A stretch of DNA of 64,000 nucleotides, from assembly GCF_900142705.1 (NCBI RefSeq), contig NZ_FRBV01000005.1, forward strand, positions 153,668 through 217,667. Reading direction: 5' to 3'. This document shows, in pieces, positions 45,722 to 55,993 of this stretch. The notes under the pieces were generated by a model that did no database searches, was not told the origin of the DNA, and worked only from the letters and a program-made list of their open reading frames with translations. This DNA is from Nitrosospira sp. Nsp11. GTDB taxonomy: Bacteria > Pseudomonadota > Gammaproteobacteria > Burkholderiales > Nitrosomonadaceae. The translations under genes and the position numbers were made by a program. How positions within the stretch are numbered: the stretch's first letter is position 1; each line of letters starts with the position of its first letter.

Positions 45722-46108
45722 CTACCGTTTATTGACGCTCTCGTGGCGCTCCCCCTCGTGGCTCGCCCTATCCTCTCTGGCCAACCAGTACCAGGCATTC
45801 AGGCAACCCGTGATCAGGCCGATAATGAGCAGGGTCAGCGTCCATGAGTGATTCATCGGATAGTTTTTATCCAGCCATATGCCCAGTGCCGCACCCAGCA
45901 GTGTGGGCACGGCGACCGACCAGCCGACCAGCCCGATCATGCCCAACCCGGACCAGATTATTTGTCTGGCCTGATGCTGTGCCTGTTGTCCTTTGAGCTT
46001 CCGCGTCGCCGTCACCGCTACGCGCCGGCTTAATTCCGACTCGCTCCCGCCTGTGGAGGCTTTCTCCTCCGCTTTTCCTCCTGTTTTTCTGCCTGCCTCA
46101 TCGTTCAT
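45722..46108 (-). CDS. atpQ: AtpQ (AtpI/AtpZ-like), N-ATPase operon membrane protein
   Basis: 128 residues. The N-terminal third is basic and disordered; then two membrane helices with the AtpI/AtpZ pattern: 'MIGLVGWSVAVPTLLGAALG' followed by 'IWLDKNYPMNHSWTLTLLII'. AtpQ is the N-ATPase counterpart of AtpZ/AtpI, thought to help c-ring assembly or ion access. It overlaps the atpC stop by 11 bases. Confidence 0.87.
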   Translation of the reverse strand: MNDEAGRKTGGKAEEKASTGGSESELSRRVAVTATRKLKGQQAQHQARQIIWSGLGMIGLVGWSVAVPTLLGAALGIWLDKNYPMNHSWTLTLLIIGLITGCLNAWYWLAREDRASHEGERHESVNKR

Positions 46109-46490
46109 GGTGAAATTCGATTAAACGGCGAATAAAGCCGCTTTCCATTTTTGCCATCATCAGGCGCGCATCCCGCTCCTGTGCATCAAGGTTTAAAAAC
46201 GCGTTCACCACGGTCTCATGTAGCGTAGCCAGGTCAGCGCCCGTTATCGCATTACGTACGGATACCAATACCTCCACACCGGTTTTTATCAGGATGCCCT
46301 CGTCAACCGCCACATAAACCTCACCCTCTTCTTTCGTTTCAAAAGCGAGGATACCCGGCACAAGCGCCGCCACGCAGTCGAGCCGATTGGGCAGCAGACC
46401 ATATGACCCACTACTGGTCTCGGCAACAATGCGGGCTACCTCAGTCTTTTCAGCGAAAACTCCGAACGGCAGAAGTATCTTGAGGTTCAT
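46098..46490 (-). CDS. atpC: N-ATPase epsilon subunit
   Basis: 130 residues. N-terminal beta domain ('LKILLPFGVFAEKTEVARIV', then 'GSYGLLPNRLDCVAALVPGI' and 'VYVAVDEGILIKTG') with a short C-terminal helical part. It is the F1 central-stalk epsilon subunit, which couples rotor and catalysis and can inhibit hydrolysis. The 'GSYGLLPNRLD' turn replaces the usual 'GEFGVLPGHAP', as in the N-ATPase group. It lies 5 bases after atpD. Confidence 0.88.
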   Translation of the reverse strand: MNLKILLPFGVFAEKTEVARIVAETSSGSYGLLPNRLDCVAALVPGILAFETKEEGEVYVAVDEGILIKTGVEVLVSVRNAITGADLATLHETVVNAFLNLDAQERDARLMMAKMESGFIRRLIEFHHER

Positions 46491-46495
46491 GACAG

Positions 46496-48016
<1,521 letters not shown>

Positions 48017-48049
48017 TCATCGATGCTTTCATCAGTATTTATACGGCAG

Positions 48050-48322
48050 CTATTTCATTCTAGAAGGAATAGATAACGCGCGCAGAGAAAAGCCAATCAG
48101 TTTTTTTCTTTCGTCCAGCCTTTCGTCCAGCCGTGACGGACCGCCGCCAAGTTGCACGATATTATGCTTGTTGAAAATATATTGCATTTGAGGCGTCACC
48201 CGATAACGCCATCCGTTGGAGCGGATTTCGTTATTAAGCTCGCACCCGACAGTGAAGTAGTCTGAAAAACGGTAAAACACGTTGTTATTAATCAATGGAA
48301 CGGCTTCACCGGAGCGGTCCCC
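48050..48322 (-). pseudogene. C-terminal remnant of an outer-membrane beta-barrel protein
   Basis: Ninety codons open to 48322, preceded by in-frame TAG and TGA. The reading ('VFYRFSDYFTVGCELNNEIR', 'YRVTPQMQYIFNKHNIVQLG') shows alternating hydrophobic barrel strands and near the end 'LIGFSLRAL', typical of a last strand, followed by a short extra tail. No start codon with ribosome site, and the 5' part is missing. It is probably the debris of a larger porin-like gene. Confidence 0.55.
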
Positions 48323-48847
48323 CTATCAATCCAGCGAAGTTGCTGTTTCAGGATAATACGTCGGTCCCCAAGCTTGTTCCGTGTGCTTCCACACCAAGCT
48401 ACACACTAGGCCATCTTTCCATAGTCGTCCTCGTCCTGGTCAATGCACCGGCCTGCGCGGCTAGAGTCGATCCATCAAGTCCATACTATGGCGGTACGCT
48501 CTCGATGTTCGGGCACCACATTGTGCATGGGCACGTCACCTTCACCAGACCATTGTCGGGTGCGCTTGCCGCGACGCAAGCAGGCAACCTCCTCAAGGCC
48601 CACACGCCGGTTAACATCCAGGTGGTGCCGGAACACAATAATCGCGTGGCAGTTGCGTCTTGAGGTGGATGAGCCGGGTTCGTCCGCCCGTGCGCCACGG
48701 TCGGGCGAGGTGGAACGCGTCAGTTTGATTATGTACCGATCAGCCATTGAGAACATTGACAGGATCGGCTACGGAACCCGATGGTTTATAAGACCGTATT
48801 TACAAGACAGGAGAGCTTCTGGCGGCACTCTCGCGGAGGTGGAACGG

Positions 48848-48903
48848 CAGGTCGGGCTCCGCCCGACTATCAAGAAACGGTGTCGGGCATAGCCCGGCCT
48901 ACC
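48848..48903. repeat. Intergenic repeat, family B, inverted pair
   Basis: GGCAGGTCGGGCTCCGCCCG (48847-48866) and, after 14 bases, TGTCGGGCATAGCCCGGCCT with ACC at 48881-48903. The arms are each palindromic and inverted relative to each other. Further copies are at 48991-49022 and 61642-61741. Confidence 0.6.
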
Positions 48904-48990
48904 AATCGTGTATCTTCGATGCCACCCACCCATGGAGGGGTGGAGAGGAATAACCCTTTATTCCGATGGACCTACTGTTACAGGTCAGCC

Positions 48991-49022
48991 GGCAGGTCGG
49001 GCTACGCCCGACATCGTTTCTT
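48991..49022. repeat. Intergenic repeat, family B
   Basis: GGCAGGTCGGGCTACGCCCG followed by ACATCGTTTC. The central GTCGGGC..GCCCGAC is a hairpin. Nearly identical to the copy at 61642. Confidence 0.6.
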
Positions 49023-49089
49023 GGATCGTCTACCTTACCTTATCTTTGATGCCAATGCCGGCCGGCAGATTCATTCAAAGATGAGCCCA

Positions 49090-50208
49090 TCACTTCAATT
49101 GCTCATGAAGCAATCTTAATATGCGGTTTGCGTCACTCGATTTCTCTGGTTCGCCATCGCTATTCAATACCTTGACATCGGTGCTTTCTCCTGCCGCTCC
49201 GACTTCACTTAGCTGGATGCGGTATTTATCCCGTTTCTCGTCCTTCTCGTCGCGCCAGAAGAGAAGTTTCGAGAAAAATCCCGGCCCGGCACCACTGTCC
49301 ACGTCAGGGTTGATATAGCGCACGAAATAAATCCCTTGCGAGCGATTACGATCCTCGACGGTAAAACCAATTCGGTCAAGCGCCAGCCCAACCCGTCGCC
49401 AGCAGCGGTCAAAAGCCTCATCCACGGTAAGCACGCCGCCTTTTTCACCCGTCAGGCGCGCGCGCTCAGGCGCCTTGCCGGCGCTGGCTACTGACGTTCT
49501 CGCACGTTCTTCCGCCACACCGAAACGCATCATCAAGCGGGAAAGCATCTCGGCCTCAAGGTCCGGATCGGCTGGACGGGGTTGCCAGCGAGTACGAATA
49601 TCACCCTCCATCACTTCATCCATGCCGCGGTGGCTGATGTAAATCTCGGTGACGCCATCCTCTCCGCGCTCAAGGCGGGTGCGAAACTTGTCGCGCTCGG
49701 CGGTCGAATACAGGGTATCCAGAATTTTACCCAGCGTGTTACGGATAATATCCTCCGGAATCTTCGCACGGTTTTCCGCCCAGTCGGTTTCCATCACGCC
49801 GGCCTCGGGCATTTCAACCTTGACGATAAAACCCAATTCCTGCCAAAACTCTTTTACTACCGGCCATATGTCCTCAGGTTCACCTGCCACCACCAGCCAG
49901 CGCTGAGTACCGGAGCGCTCCATGCGCACACCACCCTCATCCAGCGTGGGTAGAATGGAACTGCCGCCCCCGGTTACGGAGCCTTTGTTGCGCTCTTTGT
50001 CGTAGGCAGAAAAAGTTGCGGTTCCCGTCGGGTTGATATCCGGAACGATATAGCGCTCGTCTGAACCGGGCATGGTCAAATCGGGCGGTATCTCCAAGGG
50101 CGGAAGTTTACCCGCCGACTTGTAATTTATTTTCTTTGCTTCCGGTAGCAGATTGCATCCTGCCACGGCCACCGCTAAACATAGCGCGACCATTATCCGC
50201 CATCTCAT
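49090..50208 (-). CDS. bamC: Outer-membrane assembly lipoprotein BamC
   Basis: 372 residues. Lipoprotein signal with lipobox V-A-G-C, then the extended conserved N-terminal stretch ('INYKSAGKLPPLEIPPDLT') that binds BamD, followed by two helix-grip domains ('GTQRWLVVAGEPEDIWPVVK' and 'AFDRCWRRVGLALDRIGFTV'). It is part of the BAM complex that inserts beta-barrels. A longer frame reaches 50367, but the start at 50208 puts the signal peptide at the N-terminus; the ribosome site is weak and distant (AGGG at 14). The gene follows dapA as in many proteobacteria. Confidence 0.9.
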   Translation of the reverse strand: MRWRIMVALCLAVAVAGCNLLPEAKKINYKSAGKLPPLEIPPDLTMPGSDERYIVPDINPTGTATFSAYDKERNKGSVTGGGSSILPTLDEGGVRMERSGTQRWLVVAGEPEDIWPVVKEFWQELGFIVKVEMPEAGVMETDWAENRAKIPEDIIRNTLGKILDTLYSTAERDKFRTRLERGEDGVTEIYISHRGMDEVMEGDIRTRWQPRPADPDLEAEMLSRLMMRFGVAEERARTSVASAGKAPERARLTGEKGGVLTVDEAFDRCWRRVGLALDRIGFTVEDRNRSQGIYFVRYINPDVDSGAGPGFFSKLLFWRDEKDEKRDKYRIQLSEVGAAGESTDVKVLNSDGEPEKSSDANRILRLLHEQLK

Positions 50209-50246
50209 GCGCAACGCTCGATCCCTCGTAAATTCCGGCCGGTCAT

Positions 50247-51137
50247 TTATATGGTTATCCCGGCCTTGTCCATCGCTTCTCTTACAACTTGATGATATTG
50301 ATCCGATAATGGAGTCAAAGGCAGACGAAGGGTAGCACCTATCAGCCCCATCTGCGATATTGCCCATTTTACCGGAATGGGATTCGCCTCGACAAACAAA
50401 TCGAGATGCAGCCTCAACAATTTACTGTTGGCAAGACGAGCAGCGGAAAGGTCTCCCGCAAACGCCGCAATGCACATCTCGTGCATCAGCCGCGGCGCAA
50501 CATTAGCTGTTACGGAAATGATGCCATGCCCGCCCAGCAGCAGCATCGCCAGGGCACTCACATCATCTCCGCTATAAACCGCAAAGTCTTCCGGTGCTCG
50601 GCACAGCAGATCGAAACCTCGCCCCATATCGCCGGTCGCATCCTTGATGCCGACAATATTGGGAATCTGTGCCAGCCGCAGCACGGTGTCGTTGGCGATA
50701 TCGGCTACCGTCCTGCTGGGCACATTGTATAAAATCTGCGGAATATCGACCGCCTCCGCTATTGCCTTGAAGTGTTGATACAAGCCTTCCTGGGTCGGCT
50801 TGTTGTAATAGGGAACCACTGAAAGACTTGCATTTGCGCCTGCGTTCTTCGCGTAAATGGATAGATCGATTGCTTCCCGGGTTGAATTTGCACCGGTCCC
50901 GGCGATAATCGGCACTCGCCCCGCAGCACGCTGTACGGCCGTCTCGATCAGCAGATGATGTTCGTCGAAATCCACTGTCGGAGATTCGCCTGTGGTACCC
51001 ACCACCACGATGCCATCAGTTCCTTCCGCTACATGAAAATCGATCAGGGCGTTGAAACGCTCCAGATCCAGTTCGCCATTGTCATGCATGGGCGTGACGA
51101 TAGCGACCAGGCTGCCTTTTATTGCAACAATACTCAT
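50247..51137 (-). CDS. dapA: 4-hydroxy-tetrahydrodipicolinate synthase
   Basis: 296 residues, TIM-barrel lyase condensing pyruvate with aspartate semialdehyde for lysine and meso-diaminopimelate. Active-site residues are all present: Schiff-base Lys165 in 'VGIKDATGD', Tyr137 in 'ILYNVPSR', Arg142, and Thr48-Thr49 in 'GTTGESPT'. Full length. It precedes bamC by 38 bases, forming the common dapA-bamC pair. Confidence 0.96.
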   Translation of the reverse strand: MSIVAIKGSLVAIVTPMHDNGELDLERFNALIDFHVAEGTDGIVVVGTTGESPTVDFDEHHLLIETAVQRAAGRVPIIAGTGANSTREAIDLSIYAKNAGANASLSVVPYYNKPTQEGLYQHFKAIAEAVDIPQILYNVPSRTVADIANDTVLRLAQIPNIVGIKDATGDMGRGFDLLCRAPEDFAVYSGDDVSALAMLLLGGHGIISVTANVAPRLMHEMCIAAFAGDLSAARLANSKLLRLHLDLFVEANPIPVKWAISQMGLIGATLRLPLTPLSDQYHQVVREAMDKAGITI

Positions 51138-51650
51138 GACGGATCCATCCAGGAAACAGTAAAAACCATATTTTACCCGAATCTCGGCGCTACCAAGAAT
51201 ATTCGCCGCGACCCGGTATTAATCCGGCGTTAATACGCGCAAGAGTCACCTGCTCATGCAAATCGTGCTTTCGGACAACGCGGGCATGGCTGGGTTCCTG
51301 GATGACCTGAACAGGGTCCACCCGGATGGGTGTGGGCTTATCCAGGTCATCCGTTCGCCACCATTAATTGCATTACCGGATAAAACTTACTACTATAAAA
51401 TCACATCTGTCACACAACGGCGGTGCGCCAGGGCAGCGATTATAGCGATCCCCTCGCGCTGAAAAATGGCAGTGCCGGTGAGCAACCTGGTGGCGCAAAA
51501 AGCATCCGGTTATTCTGCAAGGCCAACGGAAAAAGAATGAGCTTCTGGGGATGATTTTCCTGAGCGGCAAAGGTGGCAAAGATCGAAGAAATCGGATCCA
51601 AAACCGGAGACCGAAGACTGAAGAAAATAACCAGCTATCAGGGAGGCGCC
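51138..51650. other. Non-coding stretch with nested inverted repeat
   Basis: About 510 bases divergent from dapA. It holds a nested inverted repeat at 51300-51352: outer arms GGATGACCTG and CAGGTCATCC, inner arms near CCACCC and TGGGTGTGG. No gene is supported on either strand. Confidence 0.5.
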
Positions 51651-51846
51651 ATGGCAAAAGCCAACCCGATCCAGGTACAAAAATTTTTATCCGGCATGCA
51701 TTACCCCGGCGGACAAGGACGAAATTGTGAATCACGCCAAAAAGCAGGGGGCCGATGACAATATAATGCAAACGCTCCAGCAGTTGCCGGATGAGAGTTT
51801 TGAAACCCCCGCCGACGTCAGCAAGGCAATTGGTCAAATTGAATAG
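51651..51846 (+). pseudogene. DUF2795 protein gene, broken by a one-base frameshift
   Basis: ATG 51651 with GGGAGG 5 bases upstream. The first frame reads 'MAKANPIQVQKFLSGMHYP' and then loses sense at a run of four C (51714-51717). Removing one C restores 'DKDEIVNHAKKQGADDNIMQ' and 'LPDESFETPADVSKAIGQIE', ending at TAG 51844-51846: a complete 64-residue DUF2795 protein. The family has no known function and often occurs in tandem. A sequencing error or a recent mutation are the two explanations. Confidence 0.8.
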
Positions 51847-51940
51847 TTTTTGCCGATATGCCGAGTGCGATTCCACTGAAAGCGAAGACGGAGACGGCGT
51901 TTATGTCGGGCAGGTGGCAGGATGATCACCGCAAGTAACT

Positions 51941-53071
51941 GTGGCAGCGTACCTGTCTAGCGCGCCGGGGAAAATCGCCGTTCTCCACGCCAAGGCGCTG
52001 GGCGATCTTATTGTCGCCTTACCTGCATTAGGGGCAATAAAAGAGACTTACACGACCGCTGAGTTGGTGCTGCTCTCAAGGCCCTGGGTAAAGGAATTCC
52101 TGGCGATGCGGCCTTCCGCGGTCGATCGTGTCATCAACGTCCCGTCGCTCACCGGCGTGAACAATGCAGTTGAAACAACGGATAAAGTCCAGAGCGCTGG
52201 CGCAGGTTCCGGTTCAGTCGAAGTTGAACTGTTTTGCGAAGCCATGCGGGCTGAAAAGTTTGACCTTGTAATCCATATGCAAGGGGACGGCAAAGCCGTT
52301 AATCCCTTTATCAACAAGCTCGGCGGCAGACTTACAGCGGGCATGCGCAATCCCCCGGCCGAGCGCATCGATCGCTCTATTCCTTACGTACATTATCAAA
52401 GCGAGGTTTTACGCAACCTGGAAATCGCCGCGCTGGTGGGTGCGCATACGACCCACCTCGAACCCCAAATCAATGTGACCCCAGCGGATGAGCAGGAGGC
52501 CGCGTCCATTAGAGAAACCATCAAGGGGAAGCCTTATGCCGTGGTCCATTCGGGTGCTGATGATATCCGCCGCATATGGCCCTCGGATAAATTTGCCGTT
52601 GTAGCAGATAGCCTGGTTGGGAAAGGATATGAAGTTGTCCTCACCGGCACGTCAAAAGAAGAAGGCATCATTACCAACGTCATGCGGTCAATGGCTCATA
52701 CCGCCATTCCATGCACTTCACTTGCGCTTGGCGGACTCGCCGCGCTCCTGAAAAAAAGTGCATTGGTCATCAGCAACGATACGGGGCCGCTTCATCTGGC
52801 GCGAGCGGTCGGTGCACTGACCGTCGGTATTTACTGGGCGCCTAATGTACTCAACTGGGGCCCGCTCAGCCGAAAACGCCACCGTCTTGCAATAAGCTGG
52901 CAGCTTGAATGCCCCCGCTGCGGCATCAAGCCGGTTTCGCCATGGCCATTCCAGCCCGTGGCACCCGATTGTGATCATCCGTACTCGTTTGTCGAAAGCA
53001 TCCCTGTTGCAGAAGTGCTTGGGTTAGTCGACGAATTACTGCCTGCCGAAAAAACTAGCGGAAATTCTTGA
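51941..53071 (+). CDS. Glycosyltransferase family 9 (heptosyltransferase-like)
   Basis: 376 residues from a GTG start; no strong ribosome site. GT9 landmarks: N-terminal 'IAVLHAKALGDLIVALPALG' and C-terminal 'VISNDTGPLHLARAVGALTV', which lines the donor-sugar site. GT9 enzymes add heptose or related sugars to LPS core. It carries an insertion after residue 75 and a Cys pair 'ECPRCG' near the C-terminus. It ends overlapping the convergent GT4-like gene by 17 bases. Several more sugar transferases follow. Confidence 0.87.
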   Translation: MAAYLSSAPGKIAVLHAKALGDLIVALPALGAIKETYTTAELVLLSRPWVKEFLAMRPSAVDRVINVPSLTGVNNAVETTDKVQSAGAGSGSVEVELFCEAMRAEKFDLVIHMQGDGKAVNPFINKLGGRLTAGMRNPPAERIDRSIPYVHYQSEVLRNLEIAALVGAHTTHLEPQINVTPADEQEAASIRETIKGKPYAVVHSGADDIRRIWPSDKFAVVADSLVGKGYEVVLTGTSKEEGIITNVMRSMAHTAIPCTSLALGGLAALLKKSALVISNDTGPLHLARAVGALTVGIYWAPNVLNWGPLSRKRHRLAISWQLECPRCGIKPVSPWPFQPVAPDCDHPYSFVESIPVAEVLGLVDELLPAEKTSGNS

Positions 53072-54008
53072 GAAAACGGCTGACCACCTGCTGCCAGTCG
53101 CTTGCAAACCGCTTTATGCCAAATCGCTGGTTTGCATAGTCTGCGGCATTCCGGCTCAGTTCCCGTGCGTGCGCAGGATGATCGATCAGATAGCGCATCC
53201 GCTCGGCAAGCCTCTCGGCATCGGTGTCCACATAACCAGTCCTGCCATTTTCCACCGCTGTCACCATCTCCGTTGTGGCAAGGCCAACTATCGGCAGACC
53301 CACCATCATCGCTTCACAGACGGACAGGCCCAGGCTCGTATAACGAATCGGATTAAAGAAGAAACGATAGGTCGCCATCAGAGCCGGCAAGTCATCGTGG
53401 GGCACTTCGCCAATGCCGCCGAGTTCTGCTGACCCCATCCCTGCCAGGTCCAGGGGGATTTGTTCACGGATTTTCTCGAATACATCCAGGCCCAGCCGGC
53501 GGCCGCGTTTCCCAATATTATTCACCACGACGATGCCTTTCGGGTTCTCGCCGGTATAGGTCACGTTGTCCGGCACCATTACCCCATGGTCGATAACCAC
53601 CGCCGGCGTTCGGTTGTTGTCCCACATCAAGCGATTGAAGCTCGTCACGTGAACCAGTAGCATGGCCGGGTCGTCCACCCAATGCCTGGTATTGGTAGGA
53701 TGTTCTTGCGGCGGGTCGTGCTCGAGATAGATTTTTGGCAGCCGGCGTTGGGACTCGGATAATATCTCGTACTGGTCAACTTCGTAATTCTTGCGGTGTT
53801 GAAACAGTATGGCGTCGAGTTCGAGATCCTTTACCTCGCCGGCGGGAACATCATGCACATTTCCCCCCCACGCAAAACCCGGCGCGCGGCCGCCATATCC
53901 CTCCCCCTCTCCTTTGGGGAGATAGAACTCAAAGGGCGCCTGCGTAAGGTAGTAAAGATAATTACCGTGAATATGCCAGGTAAGAACTTTGGGTTTTCTT
54001 TGATTTAT
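53055..54008 (-). CDS. GT4-like glycosyltransferase with ATA start
   Basis: 317 residues if started at ATA 54008. The N-terminal part reads '[20 protein letters not shown]' then a conserved-looking acceptor region; the C-terminal half has the GT4 donor-binding pattern ('[20 protein letters not shown]', '[12 protein letters not shown]', '[14 protein letters not shown]'). The first ATG/GTG/TTG in frame is GTG 53858, which would delete about 50 residues of clear coding sequence. AAAGGAG lies 6 bases before the ATA, and ATA overlaps the TAA of the upstream GT9 gene, as a normal coupled start would. It is therefore either a rare ATA start or an ATG mutated to ATA. Confidence 0.8.
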   Translation of the reverse strand: MNQRKPKVLTWHIHGNYLYYLTQAPFEFYLPKGEGEGYGGRAPGFAWGGNVHDVPAGEVKDLELDAILFQHRKNYEVDQYEILSESQRRLPKIYLEHDPPQEHPTNTRHWVDDPAMLLVHVTSFNRLMWDNNRTPAVVIDHGVMVPDNVTYTGENPKGIVVVNNIGKRGRRLGLDVFEKIREQIPLDLAGMGSAELGGIGEVPHDDLPALMATYRFFFNPIRYTSLGLSVCEAMMVGLPIVGLATTEMVTAVENGRTGYVDTDAERLAERMRYLIDHPAHARELSRNAADYANQRFGIKRFASDWQQVVSRFLKNFR

Positions 54009-55012
54009 GGGTTTCTCCTTTCGTTTTCCAGTACTGCTTTGGTCGCCAGGATAGTGGCCTCGGGTGTGGTGGCAGCACGTCCCGCCACAACCCGGTGGCG
54101 AACCTGATCAAGCGGGCCCCAAATCAGGGGATCGGTTGTGGTAAAGATCGTTACACTGGGCACATTCACCGCTACCGCCAGATGGGCAACGCCCGTATCA
54201 TTGGAAATGGCCGCTTGACTACCTTTCAGTAACGCGGCGAGCGATCCGATATCGGTTTTACCCGCGAGGTCAATCGCCGTGCCTGCCATAGCTTGCGTAA
54301 CTGCCAGTGTCAGCGGCCTTTCAGGGCCGGTGCCCGTCAAAACCACTTGCAGGCCCTGCCGAATGCAACTGTCCGCCACGGCTGCTAAATGCCCGGCTGG
54401 CCAGGGCGTCGCGGAAACAGCGCCCGGATGCAAGCAAACATAGGGCTGGTTGCTGATAGACCGGTATTCTTTCAACGCCTGTAGTTCTTGATAGTCCGTG
54501 TCGAATAACGGAAACTCCATGGTGGTGTCCGGCTGACCCATGCCGAGAAACTCCAGCAAACTGAGGCTCTTGCTCAACTCAGGCTGATGAGCGGGATACG
54601 GCATGAAAAAATCACGATTGGGCCAGTATGTCTCCTCGCTCGCAAACCCAGCGACCATCCTGCCACCGAAAAGGGATACGAGGACATTGGACACGTTGCC
54701 TTTGCCGTGCATTTGCAAGACCAGGTCGTATTTTCGCTTCTGCATATCGACTAGAAATGCTGTGATTGCTTCAAGCCGAAATTCGCATTCCGGTAATCCC
54801 GGAAAACCCGGGAATTCAACAAAATTATCGATGTAGCGGTTGTAGCGCCTTGCCAGCTCTCTATTCCACGGCAGGCCGATATAATCGATGCTGGCTTGCG
54901 GAAAAGCTCGCCGGATAGTTTTCAATGCAGGGGTAAACAACAGGAAATCGCCTAACTTCAGCGCTCGGAAGATGGCAATTTTTTTAATTGGCAGACCACA
55001 TAGCTGGGCCAT
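54005..55012 (-). CDS. Glycosyltransferase family 9
   Basis: 335 residues. '[20 protein letters not shown]' near the start and '[20 protein letters not shown]' near the end are the GT9 donor- and acceptor-site motifs; '[20 protein letters not shown]' is the middle signature. Likely acts on LPS core or a similar glycan at the inner face of the membrane. ATG 55012 with AGGAAG 5-6 bases upstream. Its stop overlaps the ATA start of the next gene, so the two are one operon. Confidence 0.9.
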   Translation of the reverse strand: MAQLCGLPIKKIAIFRALKLGDFLLFTPALKTIRRAFPQASIDYIGLPWNRELARRYNRYIDNFVEFPGFPGLPECEFRLEAITAFLVDMQKRKYDLVLQMHGKGNVSNVLVSLFGGRMVAGFASEETYWPNRDFFMPYPAHQPELSKSLSLLEFLGMGQPDTTMEFPLFDTDYQELQALKEYRSISNQPYVCLHPGAVSATPWPAGHLAAVADSCIRQGLQVVLTGTGPERPLTLAVTQAMAGTAIDLAGKTDIGSLAALLKGSQAAISNDTGVAHLAVAVNVPSVTIFTTTDPLIWGPLDQVRHRVVAGRAATTPEATILATKAVLENERRNP

Positions 55013-55198
55013 ATACTTCCTGCTGATATACCTTATTGTCTCTTCTATCCCACAGTATTACAGACAGTATACATAAAAGGCACGGTCCTATTTCTGCAAG
55101 GTTTTCCGATTTATTTGATTGATGTTTTCGCCATGCTGCTTGATCCACTAACAACATATTATGTGGCGTCATCAAGGGCTTAAAGCGGAACACAGATG

Positions 55199-55230
55199 GT
55201 AGGATGGGTGCAGCGAAGCGCAACCCATCG
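55199..55230. repeat. Intergenic repeat, family A
   Basis: GTAGGATGGGTGCAGCGAAG then CGCAACCCATCG: the most regular palindromic copy. A second half-element (CAACCCATCCTGCGAGC) is at 55278-55294. The surrounding 55013-55374 has no gene. Confidence 0.65.
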
Positions 55231-55374
55231 AGCCACAGATGGGCACAGATAGCACAGCCAGGTTGATGCCTCCGCCTCAACCCATCCTGCGAGCTAACTG
55301 ATGCCGGCTTCCGCCGGTATGACGTTTGTAATATTTTCTCTACAACCAAACAGACAGCTAAGAAAGGAGCTTTC

Positions 55375-55833
55375 ATGTTTATTACGAGTCCAGTATTTCA
55401 CGATCGTACCGATGTCCCCACGCGCCATACGTGTAACGGAGAGAATATCAGTCCTGCCCTTGAGTTTCGAGACTTGCCCGCCGGGACCAAAAGCCTCGTT
55501 CTTATCGTGGAAGACGTCGACGCAACACCTGACCCATGGATTCATTGGCTCGTTTTTAATATCCCCCCAACGACAGCATCGGTATCAGCCGGTCATATTC
55601 CTGAAGGCAGCACAGAAGGCATCGCGAATGGCGGTACTCACGGCTACGAAGGGCCCTGCCCCAAATACTTCAGCGGCACCCACCATTACCACTTCCGGTT
55701 GTTCGCCCTCGATACCGTACTTGACTTACCTGCCACCGCCGACAAAACCCAGGTAGCGGCGAGCATGCAAGATCACCTTATCGATTCTGCAACGCTCGTC
55801 GGCTTATGCGAGGGGACAAAAGCCGAAGCGTAA
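55375..55833 (+). CDS. YbhB/YbcL family PEBP-like protein
   Basis: 152 residues, cytoplasmic. The phosphatidylethanolamine-binding/Raf-kinase-inhibitor fold is clear: 'RHTCNGENISPALEFRDLPA', 'LIVEDVDATPDPWIHWLVFN' (the D-x-D-A-P-like anion pocket) and 'GPCPKYFSGTHHYHFRLFAL'. Function in bacteria is unproven. The start is fixed by AGGAG 5 bases before the ATG. The product is complete. Confidence 0.92.
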   Translation: MFITSPVFHDRTDVPTRHTCNGENISPALEFRDLPAGTKSLVLIVEDVDATPDPWIHWLVFNIPPTTASVSAGHIPEGSTEGIANGGTHGYEGPCPKYFSGTHHYHFRLFALDTVLDLPATADKTQVAASMQDHLIDSATLVGLCEGTKAEA

Positions 55834-55993
55834 GCTCCTTGCAAGATAATTCAAACAGCAGAACGTTTCTGTCGAATGTATGTTTCTGAGGAAGTTAATA
55901 AGAAAACATGTCAAGGTAGCGTTTTACCGAGTTTGAAATCGGTCGAGCCACTTCTTTCCAACACGACGCTTTTCAGAAACGTTATTGTGACCC

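Larger units (their letters stand above)
48323..49089. other. Repeat-rich non-coding stretch
   Basis: About 770 bases between the barrel remnant and bamC. It contains two family B repeats (48848-48903, 48991-49022). Open frames on both strands (for example one reading rightward to 48663) have no ribosome site and no recognised content. Confidence 0.5.

Noticed and set aside
48295..48663. 122-residue open frame on the plus strand
   Set aside because: No ribosome site, no recognised domain, and it starts within the outer-membrane barrel remnant; kept as non-coding.
51373..51876. 167-residue open frame on the minus strand
   Set aside because: Covers the frameshifted DUF2795 gene antisense; composition is implausible.
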